Below are positions 30,905 through 39,716 of a stretch of 44,425 nt of DNA, piece after piece. Source of the stretch: Oceaniradius stylonematis (lineage in GTDB: Bacteria > Pseudomonadota > Alphaproteobacteria > Rhizobiales > Rhizobiaceae); contig NZ_QFWV02000008.1 in assembly GCF_003149475.2 (NCBI RefSeq), positions 4,248 through 48,672 on the forward strand. The letters run 5' to 3'. The stretch's first letter is position 1; the number at the start of each line of letters is the position of its first letter. The notes under the pieces are model-generated. The model was not told where the DNA came from. It made no database searches and was given only the letters and a program-made list of their open reading frames with translations. The position numbers and the translations under genes are program-made.

Positions 30905-31387
30905 ATGCTGCAACGCATCTTCGCACCCAACCCGTTCACCGGCTGGCATTTTCTGGCCATCATACTCGCCTTCTTCTGCGTCATCATCTCGGTCAACCTG
31001 TTCATGGCATGGAACGCCACCAACAGCTGGACCGGGCTGGTGGTCAAGAACTCCTATGTCGCCAGCCAGCACTTCAACGAGGTGACCGCAGAAAAGCGCC
31101 GGCAACTGGCGATGGGCTGGAAGGCGGTGCCCGAATACAGCGAGGGCGTCCTGACGCTGATCATGCACGATGCCGCCCAGGAGCCGATCGAGGATGCGAT
31201 CATCACCGCCAGGCTTGGCCGGCCCTCCTTTGAGGCACAGGACCACACGGTGCAGTTCGCCGAGGGCGAAGCCGGTACCTACGCGGGATCGACCGATCTG
31301 GCCAGCGGGGTCTGGAACGCCGACGTGACCGTGACCGGCGCCGGCGGCGATGTCTGGACGCGCACGCTGCGCTTCACCGTTCAATGA
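30905..31387 (+). CDS. ccoH: CcoH/FixH, cbb3 oxidase assembly protein
   Basis: CcoH is a single-span membrane protein needed for stable cbb3 assembly. The 160-residue protein has one helix (about 15-37, WHFLAIILAFFCVIISVNLFMAW) and an extracytoplasmic domain with the FixH block KNSYVASQHFNE and GWKAVPEYSEG. GGAG lies 8 nt before the ATG at 30905; a GTG at 30896 overlapping the ccoG stop is an alternative start. Its stop overlaps the ccoI start by 4 bp. Confidence 0.92.
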   Translation: MLQRIFAPNPFTGWHFLAIILAFFCVIISVNLFMAWNATNSWTGLVVKNSYVASQHFNEVTAEKRRQLAMGWKAVPEYSEGVLTLIMHDAAQEPIEDAIITARLGRPSFEAQDHTVQFAEGEAGTYAGSTDLASGVWNADVTVTGAGGDVWTRTLRFTVQ

Positions 31388-33693
31388 CCTGCTGCGGTGG
31401 CAACATCGCCGCCGACGGTGCGGTGGGCGTCAGCGCATCGGCCGATTTCTCGCGCGCCGAGGAACTGCTCCACGCCGGGCGCGAGCGCAACGACGGCACG
31501 GTCGAGTACGTCTTTTCGGCACCCGACATCCACTGCGGCGCCTGCATCTCCTCGATCGAACGCGCCATCCGGCCGATGCATGGCGTCGCCTATGTGCGGG
31601 TCAATCTCTCGCTGCGCCGGGTCACGGTTCATCTCGATCCGGCCGTAACCGGGCCCATCGAGGTGGCCGGCGCTCTTGCCGCGCTCGGCTTTCCCGCCCG
31701 GCCGGTCGATCTGGGCGATCTCGACGAACTCGAGCGCAAGCGCCGCGATTCCGAACTGCTCAAATCGCTGGCCGTCGCCGGGTTCGCCTCGGCCAACATC
31801 ATGCTTCTGTCGGTGTCGGTCTGGTCGGGCGCCGAGGGCGCGACACGCGACCTGTTCCACCTGATCTCGGCGCTGATCGCCATTCCCGCCGTCTTCTACG
31901 CCGGCCGGGTCTTCTTCCGTTCGGCCTGGGGCGCGCTCAGGAACGGCCGCGTCAACATGGACGTGCCGATCTCGCTGGCGATTTCGCTGGCCACCGGCAT
32001 GAGCCTGTTCGAGGCGCTGACCGGCGGAGACAAGACCTACTTCGAAGCGGCGACCATGCTGCTCTTCTTCCTCCTGATCGGCCGCTATCTCGACCAGCGC
32101 ATGCGCGAGCGCGTGCGCACCGCCGTCGTCCAGCTCAGCCGTCTTTCGGCCAAGGGCGCCAACGTGCTCACGGGCGATGGTGAGATGCGCTATCTGCCGC
32201 TCGACGAGATCGAGCCGGGCATGACGGTGCGCGTTTTTGCCGGCGAGCGCCTGCCGGTCGACGGCACGGTCGAGAACGGTCTTTCGGACGTCGACCGCTC
32301 GCTGGTCACCGGCGAGAGCCTGCCGGTCACCGCCGAAGCTGGAACCGCGCTCGAAGCGGGCGCCATGAACCTGACCGGCGTCCTTGATATCGAAGTCACA
32401 AACACCGCCGACAAATCGTTCCTTGCCGAGGTGCGGGCGATGATGGAAGCGGCCGAGAACGGACGCGGCGCCTATGTCCGCGCCGCCGACCGGGCCGCAC
32501 GGCTTTACGCGCCCTTCGTCCACTCGCTGGCCGCCATTGCCTTTGTCGCCTGGATGGTCATCACCGGCGGCGACTGGCACACATCGCTCTATATCGCCAT
32601 CGCGCTTCTGATCATCACCTGCCCCTGCGCGCTGGGCCTGGCCGTGCCCGTCGTCCACGTCATCGGCGCGACACGGCTTTTCGAGAACGGCATCCTTATG
32701 AAGGACGGCGCGGCGCTTGAACGGCTGGCCGAAGCCGACGAAGCGGTGTTCGACAAGACCGGCACACTGACAACCGGCACGCCGACGGTCATCGGCTGTG
32801 CCATCGAACGCCCGTCCGACATCGCGATTGCGCGCGCGCTCGCCGCCTCCTCCGGCCATCCCGCGTCACGCGCGCTGCTGACCCATCTGGACGCCGGCGC
32901 CACGGCGCGCGGCACCGATATCGCCGAGCATCCCGGCCTTGGCGTCGAGGGAGCCTTTTCCGGCGGGCGGGCGCGGCTTGGCCGCAGGGCGTGGGTCGCC
33001 GAGATCGCCGAAGACATGTCCGACAGCGATAGATCAGGCGGTCTGGCCTTTGCCGTCGAGGGCGGACCGCTTCTGGCAGTCGAACTGGGCGAACATGTCC
33101 GTGACGGCGCGGCGGCAGCCATAGAAGCCCTTCACAATGCGGGGATCGGCACGCGGATCGTTTCCGGCGATGCCGCCGCGCAGGTCGCCCGCCTCGCCGA
33201 CCGGCTCGGCGTGACCGAATGGCACGCCGACCAGTCGCCGGCCGACAAGATCGCCCGCATCGAGGCGCTCCGCGCCGAAGGCAAGAAAGTGCTGTTCGTC
33301 GGCGATGGCATCAACGATGCGCCGGCGCTGGCCGCCGGACATGTCTCGATGGCGCCCGCCTCGGGCTCCGATGTCGGGCGCACCGCGGCCGACTTCGTCT
33401 TCACCCGCGACAGCCTCGAAGCGGTCACCGCCGCGCGCGGCATCGCGCTGCGCGCCCAGGCGCTGGTCAAGCAGAATTTCGGGCTCGCCTTCGCCTACAA
33501 CGTGATCGCCGTGCCGATCGCCATGGCCGGCATGGTCACGCCGCTGGTCGCGGCGATTGCCATGTCCGCCTCCTCGATCGTCGTCGTGCTCAACTCGATG
33601 CGCCTGACGCGCGGCGATCCGGCGCCGGCGGCCAACCGCCCGGCGCGGTCCGCACTTGCGGTCGGCACCGGTTCCATGGAAGCTGCCGAATAA
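31384..33693 (+). CDS. ccoI: CcoI/FixI, copper-transporting P1B-type ATPase
   Basis: CcoI exports copper for cbb3 biogenesis. The 769-residue protein starts with a Cys pair (C3, C4) and has an N-terminal metal-binding domain with C51 and C54 (IHCGAC). Core ATPase motifs are TGES (309-312), the membrane metal site CPC (413-415), the phosphorylation site DKTGT (457-461), HP of the nucleotide domain (SGHPAS) and GDGINDAP (640-647). It is complete and overlaps ccoH by 4 bp and ccoS by 1 bp. Confidence 0.96.
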   Translation: MTCCGGNIAADGAVGVSASADFSRAEELLHAGRERNDGTVEYVFSAPDIHCGACISSIERAIRPMHGVAYVRVNLSLRRVTVHLDPAVTGPIEVAGALAALGFPARPVDLGDLDELERKRRDSELLKSLAVAGFASANIMLLSVSVWSGAEGATRDLFHLISALIAIPAVFYAGRVFFRSAWGALRNGRVNMDVPISLAISLATGMSLFEALTGGDKTYFEAATMLLFFLLIGRYLDQRMRERVRTAVVQLSRLSAKGANVLTGDGEMRYLPLDEIEPGMTVRVFAGERLPVDGTVENGLSDVDRSLVTGESLPVTAEAGTALEAGAMNLTGVLDIEVTNTADKSFLAEVRAMMEAAENGRGAYVRAADRAARLYAPFVHSLAAIAFVAWMVITGGDWHTSLYIAIALLIITCPCALGLAVPVVHVIGATRLFENGILMKDGAALERLAEADEAVFDKTGTLTTGTPTVIGCAIERPSDIAIARALAASSGHPASRALLTHLDAGATARGTDIAEHPGLGVEGAFSGGRARLGRRAWVAEIAEDMSDSDRSGGLAFAVEGGPLLAVELGEHVRDGAAAAIEALHNAGIGTRIVSGDAAAQVARLADRLGVTEWHADQSPADKIARIEALRAEGKKVLFVGDGINDAPALAAGHVSMAPASGSDVGRTAADFVFTRDSLEAVTAARGIALRAQALVKQNFGLAFAYNVIAVPIAMAGMVTPLVAAIAMSASSIVVVLNSMRLTRGDPAPAANRPARSALAVGTGSMEAAE

Positions 33694-33836
33694 TGACGCT
33701 TTTGACCGTTCTCATACCCATCGCGCTTTTTCTCGGACTTCTGGGCCTAGGCGCCTTCATCTGGAGCCTGAATTCGGGCCAGTACGAGGATCTGGACGGC
33801 GCGGCGGCGCGCATCCTCGAGGACGACGAGGACTAG
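33693..33836 (+). CDS. ccoS: CcoS/FixS, cbb3 oxidase maturation protein
   Basis: A 47-residue protein with one helix (about 3-25, LLTVLIPIALFLGLLGLGAFIWSL) followed by the CcoS signature NSGQYEDLDGAAARILEDDED. CcoS is required for cofactor insertion into the oxidase. The ATG shares one base with the ccoI stop (TAATG). Confidence 0.94.
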   Translation: MTLLTVLIPIALFLGLLGLGAFIWSLNSGQYEDLDGAAARILEDDED

Positions 33837-33861
33837 GTCAGCCGGCAATTGCGGGTTGACC
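33836..33861. repeat. 26-bp near-perfect palindrome after ccoS
   Basis: A sequence centred on CAATTG, with outer arms GGTCA and TGACC, matches its own reverse complement at 22 of 26 positions. It begins on the ccoS stop codon. It has no T-tract, so it may be a weak terminator stem or an operator for the aminotransferase gene 85 bp downstream. Confidence 0.5.
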
Positions 33862-33899
33862 GCGCACGGGCGCAGGCATAGCGTCCCGGGCATGGATCA

Positions 33900-33921
33900 G
33901 GCGGCGTTCGTCAGCGCCGCC
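33900..33921 (+). other. GC hairpin in the aminotransferase leader
   Basis: GGCGGCG / CGCCGCC form a 7-bp stem with an 8-nt loop, ending 12 nt before the AGGAG of the aminotransferase gene. No run of T follows directly. Confidence 0.4.
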
Positions 33922-33946
33922 TTACCTCTTTGCAGGAGTGCCGGCC

Positions 33947-35278
33947 ATGCTCGACAAACCCGTTTCGCGCCCCAACGACCTCTCCGCCTACTGGATGCCG
34001 TTCACGGCAAACCGGCAGTTCAAGCGCGCCCCGCGCATGATCACCGGCGCGGACGGCATGCATTATGTCACCGATGACGGCCGGCAGGTGCTCGACGGCA
34101 TTGCCGGTCTGTGGTGCGTCAATGCGGGCCACAACCGGCCGAAGATCGTCGAGGCGATCCAGACCCAGGCCGCGACGCTCGACTATGCCCCCTCCTTTCA
34201 GATGGCGCACCCGCGCGCGTTCGAACTGGCGACGCGCCTTGCCGACCTGTCGCCGGACGGTCTCGACCATGTCTTCTTCACCAATTCCGGCTCGGAATCG
34301 GTCGAAACGGCGCTGAAGATGGCACTCGCCTATCACCGGGCGAAGGGCGATGGCGGCCGTTTCCGCCTGATCGGCCGCGAGCGCGGCTATCACGGCGTCA
34401 ATTTCGGCGGCATCTCGGTCGGCGGCATCGTCGCCAACCGCAAGATGTTCGGCACGCTGCTGACCGGCGTCGATCACATGCGCCACACCCATGACCTGTC
34501 GCGCAACGCCTTCGCCCGCGGCGAGCCCGAGCACGGCATCGAACTGGCCGACGACCTGTTGCGCATCGCCCAGTTGCACGACCCGTCGACCATCGCCGCT
34601 GTCATCGTCGAACCCGTCGCCGGCTCGGCCGGTGTGCTGCTGCCGCCGAAGGGTTATCTCAAGCGCCTGCGCGAGATTTGCGACGAGCACGGCATCCTTC
34701 TGATCTTTGACGAGGTGATCACCGGCTACGGGCGCCTGGGCACGAATTTCGGCGCCGACTATTTTGGCGTCAAACCGGACCTGATGACGACCGCCAAGGG
34801 CCTGACCAACGGCACCGTGCCGATGGGCGCGGTCTTCGCGGCCAACCACATCCACGACGCCTTCATGTCCGGCCCCGACCACATGATCGAGTTCTTCCAC
34901 GGCTACACCTATTCGGCCCATCCGCTCGCCTGCGCGGCGGCGCTCGGCACGCTGGACACCTATGCCGAAGAGGGCCTTCTGAGCCGCGGCGCGGAGATGG
35001 CGGACTATTGGGCCGACGCGATCCACTCGCTCAAGGGCCTGCCGCATGTCATCGACACCCGCAATCTGGGCCTGATCGGCGCGGTCGAACTCGAACCGAT
35101 CGCCGGCGCGCCGACCAAGCGCGCCTTCTCGGCCTTCCTCGACGCCTATCACAATCATGACCTTCTGATCCGCACGACAGGCGACATCATCGCCTTCTCG
35201 CCGCCGCTGATCATCGAGAAGGAACATGTCGACCAGATCGTCGACCGTATGACCAAGGTCCTGACCGCGCTCGACTGA
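33947..35278 (+). CDS. Class III aminotransferase, omega-amino acid:pyruvate type
   Basis: A PLP-dependent fold-type I transaminase of 443 residues. The start LSAYWMPFTANRQFKRAPRM is typical of beta-alanine (omega-amino acid):pyruvate aminotransferases. It has FFTNSGSESVETALKMA, the cofactor aspartate in IFDEVITGYGRLG and the PLP lysine Lys284 in TTAKGLTNG. The donor could be beta-alanine, a polyamine or taurine; the sequence does not decide. AGGAG lies 8 nt before the ATG at 33947; a GTG at 33938 is an alternative. It is followed by a terminator and then a peptide ABC operon, so a joint role in peptide or amine use is possible. Confidence 0.9.
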   Translation: MLDKPVSRPNDLSAYWMPFTANRQFKRAPRMITGADGMHYVTDDGRQVLDGIAGLWCVNAGHNRPKIVEAIQTQAATLDYAPSFQMAHPRAFELATRLADLSPDGLDHVFFTNSGSESVETALKMALAYHRAKGDGGRFRLIGRERGYHGVNFGGISVGGIVANRKMFGTLLTGVDHMRHTHDLSRNAFARGEPEHGIELADDLLRIAQLHDPSTIAAVIVEPVAGSAGVLLPPKGYLKRLREICDEHGILLIFDEVITGYGRLGTNFGADYFGVKPDLMTTAKGLTNGTVPMGAVFAANHIHDAFMSGPDHMIEFFHGYTYSAHPLACAAALGTLDTYAEEGLLSRGAEMADYWADAIHSLKGLPHVIDTRNLGLIGAVELEPIAGAPTKRAFSAFLDAYHNHDLLIRTTGDIIAFSPPLIIEKEHVDQIVDRMTKVLTALD

Positions 35279-35311
35279 CCCGCGCAGGCCGGCAGAACCG
35301 TCCATCTCGCG

Positions 35312-35345
35312 GCCGCCCGGGCGTTTGACCGGGCGGCTGATTTTT
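35312..35345 (+). terminator. Intrinsic terminator after the aminotransferase gene
   Basis: A 9-bp perfect stem (GCCGCCCGG / CCGGGCGGC) with an 8-nt loop, then TGATTTTT. Confidence 0.88.
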
Positions 35346-35361
35346 GACCGAAAGGTCAAAA
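35342..35361. repeat. Perfect palindrome upstream of the peptide ABC operon
   Basis: TTTTGACC and GGTCAAAA are perfect 8-bp arms around GAAA, immediately after the preceding terminator and 95 bp before the first binding-protein gene. It could be an operator or a reverse-direction hairpin. Confidence 0.6.
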
Positions 35362-35416
35362 CGGTTTGATTTTTCGCTGGATTTGCATCACGCGCTCTGT
35401 CTAGACTTTGGGCTCA

Positions 35417-35437
35417 TGTCCGCGCGTTTTGCGGACA
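35417..35437 (+). other. Hairpin in the leader of the first binding-protein gene
   Basis: TGTCCGC / GCGGACA form a 7-bp stem with a 7-nt loop, ending 19 nt before the ATG and 8 nt before the GGGAG ribosome-binding site. Confidence 0.4.
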
Positions 35438-35456
35438 CGCTAATCGGGAGAAATTC

Positions 35457-37049
35457 ATGCATATCAAAACCAAGATGATCGGCGCGGCGCTGACGGCTGC
35501 ACTGCTTGCGGGCACCAGCGTCATGGCCAGCGCCGAAACGCTGCGCTGGGCGCGCGCCGGCGATTCGCTGACGCTCGATCCTCATTCGCAAAACGAAGGC
35601 CCGACCCATGCTCTTGCCCAGCAGATCTACGAACCGCTGATCTCGCCGGACATGGAAGCCAAGCCGATCCCCGCGCTGGCCACCGAATGGTCGGTCAAGG
35701 AAGGCAACCCCAACGTGTGGGTCTTCAAGCTGCGTGAGGGCGTCACCTTCCACGAGGGCCAGGACTTCACCGCCGAAGATGTCGTCTTCTCGTTCAACCG
35801 GGCCAAGCTGGAAAGCTCGGACATGAAGGAGCTGCTGGTCACCATCACGGAAGTTCGTGCGGTCGATGACTACACGGTCGAGATGGAGACCGAAGGCCCC
35901 AACCCGATCCTGCCCAACAACCTCACCAACCTGTTCATCATGGACAAGGGCTGGGCCGAGGAAAACAACGTGACCGAGCCGGCCGAGTTCGATGACGGCG
36001 AAGAGACCTACGCCGTGCGCAACGCCAACGGAACCGGCGCCTTCAAGCTTGTCAGCCGCGAGCCCGACACCAAGACCGTGCTGGCCCGCAACGACGACTA
36101 TTGGGGCATCGACGAGTTCCCGATGGAAATCACCGAGATCATCTACACGCCGATCCAGAACGCTGCGACCCGCGTCGCCGCGCTCCTGTCGGGTGAAGTC
36201 GACCTGATCCAGGACGTACCGGTTGAGGATCTGCAGCGTGTCGCCGACACCGATGGGCTGAAGGTCGAAAACGCGCCGCAGAACCGGACGATCTTCTTCG
36301 GCATCAACTCCGGCGATGACGATCTCGAGAACGACACCGTCGAAGGCGCCAACCCGTTTGCCGACGTCCGTGTCCGGCAGGCCATGAACATGGCGATCAA
36401 CCGCGAGGCGATCCAGCAGGTCGTCATGCGCGGCCAGTCGGCGCCGACCGGGGTGATCATTCCGCCCTTCGTCAATGGCTGGAACGAGGAACTCGACCGG
36501 TATCCGGCGGCAGATGTCGAAGGCGCCAAGGCGCTGATGGCGGAAGCCGGCTATGAGGACGGCTTCGAGGTCACCCTGCACTGCCCGAACGACCGCTACA
36601 TCAACGACGAGGCAATCTGCCAGGCGGTCGTCGGCATGATGGGCCAGATCGGCATCACGGTGAACCTGGTCGCCCAGACCAAGGCGAACCACTTCCCGTT
36701 GATCTCGGGCAAGCAGACCGACTTCTACCTGCTTGGCTGGGGCGTTCCGACATTCGATTCGGAATATGTGTTCAACTTCCTGGTCCATTCGACCACCGAA
36801 GATCGCGGTTCGTGGAACGGTTCGCGCTTCTCCGATCCCGAAGTGGACGCGATGATCCAGTCGCTCGGCTCGGAGGTCGATCTGGAGGTCCGCAACCAGA
36901 CCATCGCGGACATCTGGCAGAAGGTTCAGGACGAGGTCATCTACCTGCCGATCCACAACCAGGTGCTGAACTGGGGCATGAAGGAAAACATCGACTTTGC
37001 GGTGCAGCCTGAAGACCAGCCGCACTTCAAGTTCCTTCAGTTCAACTAA
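35457..37049 (+). CDS. Peptide ABC transporter substrate-binding protein 1 (DppA/OppA family)
   Basis: A 530-residue periplasmic solute-binding protein of family 5. The signal peptide is about 1-26, with cleavage after ASA. The family block VWVFKLREGVTFHEGQDFTAEDVVFSFNRA is present, and the late CPNDRYINDEAICQA segment has two Cys that may form a disulfide. It is paralogous to the next gene, sharing the MDKGWAEEN and NDRYxNDE blocks. The ligand may be a di- or oligopeptide; this cannot be decided from sequence. GGGAG precedes the ATG. Confidence 0.92.
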   Translation: MHIKTKMIGAALTAALLAGTSVMASAETLRWARAGDSLTLDPHSQNEGPTHALAQQIYEPLISPDMEAKPIPALATEWSVKEGNPNVWVFKLREGVTFHEGQDFTAEDVVFSFNRAKLESSDMKELLVTITEVRAVDDYTVEMETEGPNPILPNNLTNLFIMDKGWAEENNVTEPAEFDDGEETYAVRNANGTGAFKLVSREPDTKTVLARNDDYWGIDEFPMEITEIIYTPIQNAATRVAALLSGEVDLIQDVPVEDLQRVADTDGLKVENAPQNRTIFFGINSGDDDLENDTVEGANPFADVRVRQAMNMAINREAIQQVVMRGQSAPTGVIIPPFVNGWNEELDRYPAADVEGAKALMAEAGYEDGFEVTLHCPNDRYINDEAICQAVVGMMGQIGITVNLVAQTKANHFPLISGKQTDFYLLGWGVPTFDSEYVFNFLVHSTTEDRGSWNGSRFSDPEVDAMIQSLGSEVDLEVRNQTIADIWQKVQDEVIYLPIHNQVLNWGMKENIDFAVQPEDQPHFKFLQFN

Positions 37050-37075
37050 GCGTGACCGCGCTTTGACGCGACAGG

Positions 37076-37122
37076 GGTTGGGGGCATCGCGCCCCCGACC
37101 TACCCTGCCCGCCCGGCGGGCA
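37076..37122 (+). other. Two tandem hairpins between the binding-protein genes
   Basis: The first hairpin (37076-37100) has a 10-bp stem with one G-U pair and a 5-nt loop. The second (37106-37122) has a 7-bp stem TGCCCGC / GCGGGCA with a 3-nt loop. Neither is followed by a T-run. Such stems after a binding-protein gene often stabilise its mRNA against 3' exonucleases or attenuate transcription. Confidence 0.6.
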
Positions 37123-37154
37123 TCGTCACCGCCCCGCCACACAGGGGAGACGTC

Positions 37155-38723
37155 ATGAACAAGCACACCATTCTGGTCGCGGCCGCGCTGGCGCTCGGCG
37201 CCGGAACGGCCCATGCCGAAACGTTCAAATGGGCGGCACAGACCGACCCGCAGACCATGGACCCGCATGCCGTCAACTCGGCGCCGGTCCTGGGTTTTCT
37301 CAACAATGTCTATGAGGGCCTTGTCCGGCGCGGCAAGGACATGAGCGTGGAGCCGGCGCTGGCCGAAAGCTGGGAGCCGCTCGGCGGCAATGGCTGGCGC
37401 TTCAACTTGCGCCGCGGCGTCACCTTCCACGATGGCGCGGCCTTCACCGCCGACGACGTCCTGTTCTCCTACGAGCGCGCCTCCTCGGAAGCCGCCGACA
37501 CTGCATCGTGGTTCGCGCCCGTCTCCGACGTCACGGTCGTCGATGATTTCACCATCGACTTTCTGACCATTGCGCCCAATCCGATCTTCCCGGATTCGAT
37601 CGCCAACTTCATGATCATGGACAAGGGCTGGGCCGAGGCCAACGGCGTCGAACTGCCCGCCAAGGACGCCGAGAACTTCGCAACGCTCAACGCCAACGGC
37701 ACCGCCGCCTTCCGCCTTGCCGAGCGCCAGCCGGGCCTGACGACCGTGCTCGAACCGTTCGAGGGCTGGTGGGGCGAGGTCGAACACAACATCACCCGCG
37801 CCGAATTCACCCCGGTGCAGAACTCCGCGACCGCCGTTGCCGCGCTCCTGTCCGGCGAAGTGGACATGATCAATCCGGTTCCCGTGCAGGATGCCGGCCG
37901 CGTCGCCGAGCGCGACGGGGTTGGCGTGATCACCGGCATCGAGGCGCGCGTCATCATGTTCGGCTTCGCCCACCAGGCCGAAACGATCAAATATTCGGAC
38001 GATGCCGGCGAACCCAACCCGTTCCGCGACGCCCGCGTGCGCAAGGCCGTCGCCCACGCGATCAATGTCGATGCGATCCTGCAGACCATCATGCGCGGTG
38101 CCGCCGAGCCGGCCTCGCAACTGGTCAGCCCGGCCATGCGCGGCTATACGCCGGCGCTCGCCGAACGGCCGGCCTACGATCCCGATGCGGCCCGGGCGCT
38201 GCTGGCCGAAGCCGGACATCCGGACGGTTTCTCGTTCGGTCTCAAATGCCCCAACGACCGTTATCTGAACGATGAATCGGTGTGTCAGGCCGCCGTCTCG
38301 ATGCTGGCGCAGATCGGCCTGCGCGCCGAGCTCGACGCCATGCCGGTGCGCACCTACTGGCCCGAACTGCGCGAAGACAATTTCGACATGTACCTGCTCG
38401 GCTGGTCGCCGGGCACGTTCGACGCCGAACACCCGATCCGCTTCCTTGCCGCCACGCCCAACGAGGAAAAACGCCTTGGCAGCTGGAATTTCGGGGACTT
38501 TTCCAACGCGCGCGTTGACGAATTGCTGCCGATGATTCAATCGGAGATCGACGATGCCGCGCGGCAGACCATGCTCGATGAGGTGGCCGGGATCCTGCAG
38601 GACGAACAGGCCTATGTGCCGCTCTACGTCCAGCCGCTGATCTGGGGCGTGCGCGACGGCATCGAACTGACCCAGAGGCCCGACAATTTCTTCATCCTGC
38701 GCTGGGTGACAGTCAACGAATAG
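37155..38723 (+). CDS. Peptide ABC transporter substrate-binding protein 2 (DppA/OppA family)
   Basis: A 522-residue family 5 solute-binding protein with a signal peptide (about 1-21, cleaved after AHA). The block GWRFNLRRGVTFHDGAAFTADDVLFSYERA and the CPNDRYLNDESVCQA segment are shared with the preceding protein, so the two arose by duplication but are well diverged. Both may feed the same permease with different ligands. GGGGAG lies 7 nt before the ATG; the dppB-type gene starts 11 bp after its stop. Confidence 0.92.
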   Translation: MNKHTILVAAALALGAGTAHAETFKWAAQTDPQTMDPHAVNSAPVLGFLNNVYEGLVRRGKDMSVEPALAESWEPLGGNGWRFNLRRGVTFHDGAAFTADDVLFSYERASSEAADTASWFAPVSDVTVVDDFTIDFLTIAPNPIFPDSIANFMIMDKGWAEANGVELPAKDAENFATLNANGTAAFRLAERQPGLTTVLEPFEGWWGEVEHNITRAEFTPVQNSATAVAALLSGEVDMINPVPVQDAGRVAERDGVGVITGIEARVIMFGFAHQAETIKYSDDAGEPNPFRDARVRKAVAHAINVDAILQTIMRGAAEPASQLVSPAMRGYTPALAERPAYDPDAARALLAEAGHPDGFSFGLKCPNDRYLNDESVCQAAVSMLAQIGLRAELDAMPVRTYWPELREDNFDMYLLGWSPGTFDAEHPIRFLAATPNEEKRLGSWNFGDFSNARVDELLPMIQSEIDDAARQTMLDEVAGILQDEQAYVPLYVQPLIWGVRDGIELTQRPDNFFILRWVTVNE

Positions 38724-38734
38724 AAAGCACCTGA

Positions 38735-39715
38735 ATGCTCGCATTCATCATCAGACGTGTCCTGCAATCGGTGGTCGTGCTGCTGGTTGTCGGGCTCGTC
38801 GCCTTCTCGCTGTTCCGCTTCGTCGGCGATCCGGTCGACAATCTGCTCGGCCAGGAACGCACCATCGAGGACATTGACCGGGTCCGCTCGGAACTGGGGC
38901 TCGACCAGCCCTTTCCGGTCCAGTATTTCCGCTTCCTGCAGGGCGTAACGCAGGGCAATTTCGGCGTCTCGTTCCGCCAGGGCCGGCCCGTCGCCGACAT
39001 TCTGGCCGAACGCGCGCCCGCCACGCTGGAACTGGCCGCGGTCTCGGCGCTGTTTGCCATCGTTCTGGGCATCACGCTTGGGGTCTATACGGCGATCCGG
39101 CGCGATGGCTGGCTGTCCAACTTCATCATGACGTCATCGCTGATCGGGGTCTCGCTGCCAACCTTCCTCATAGGCATATTGCTGATCTATGTGTTTGCGG
39201 TCGAACTGGGCTGGCTGCCCAGTTTCGGCCGCGGCGAGACGGTGCAGATCGGCTGGTGGACCACGGGGCTTCTGACCGAGTCCGGCCTCAAGGCCATCAT
39301 CCTGCCGGCGATCACGCTCGGCCTCTACCAGATGACGCTGATCATGCGGCTGGTGCGCGCCGAGATGCTCGAAGTGCTGCGCTCGGACTATGTCAAGTTC
39401 GCCCGCGCGCGCGGCCTCTCCCAGCGTTCGGTCTATTTCCGCCACGCGCTGAAGAACACGCTGGTGCCGGTCATCACGATCACCGGCCTGCAGCTCGGCT
39501 CGATCATCGCCTTCGCGATCATCACCGAGACGGTGTTCCAGTGGCCCGGCGTCGGGCTTTTGTTCATCAACTCGATCCAGTTCGTCGATATCCCGGTCAT
39601 GGCCTCGTACCTGATGCTGATCTCGGTGATGTTCGTCGTCATCAATCTGATCGTTGATCTTCTGTACTTTGCGATCGATCCGCGCCTGTCGGCATCGCGC
39701 GGTGGAGGGCACTGA
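38735..39715 (+). CDS. dppB: Peptide ABC transporter permease, DppB type
   Basis: A 326-residue inner-membrane permease with six helices. The N-terminus LAFIIRRVLQSVVVLLVVGL and the EAA loop RAEMLEVLRSDYVKFARARGLSQRSVYFRHALKN are typical of the DppB/OppB family. It pairs with the DppC-type protein encoded 1 bp downstream. Confidence 0.93.
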   Translation: MLAFIIRRVLQSVVVLLVVGLVAFSLFRFVGDPVDNLLGQERTIEDIDRVRSELGLDQPFPVQYFRFLQGVTQGNFGVSFRQGRPVADILAERAPATLELAAVSALFAIVLGITLGVYTAIRRDGWLSNFIMTSSLIGVSLPTFLIGILLIYVFAVELGWLPSFGRGETVQIGWWTTGLLTESGLKAIILPAITLGLYQMTLIMRLVRAEMLEVLRSDYVKFARARGLSQRSVYFRHALKNTLVPVITITGLQLGSIIAFAIITETVFQWPGVGLLFINSIQFVDIPVMASYLMLISVMFVVINLIVDLLYFAIDPRLSASRGGGH

Positions 39716-39716
39716 G

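Noticed and set aside
35388-38744. An 1118-codon open frame on the minus strand across both binding-protein genes.
   Set aside because: It is antisense to two clearly recognisable binding proteins with signal peptides, and its product is a low-complexity Arg/Gly/Asp-rich sequence with no known domain. Such frames are expected in high-G+C DNA.
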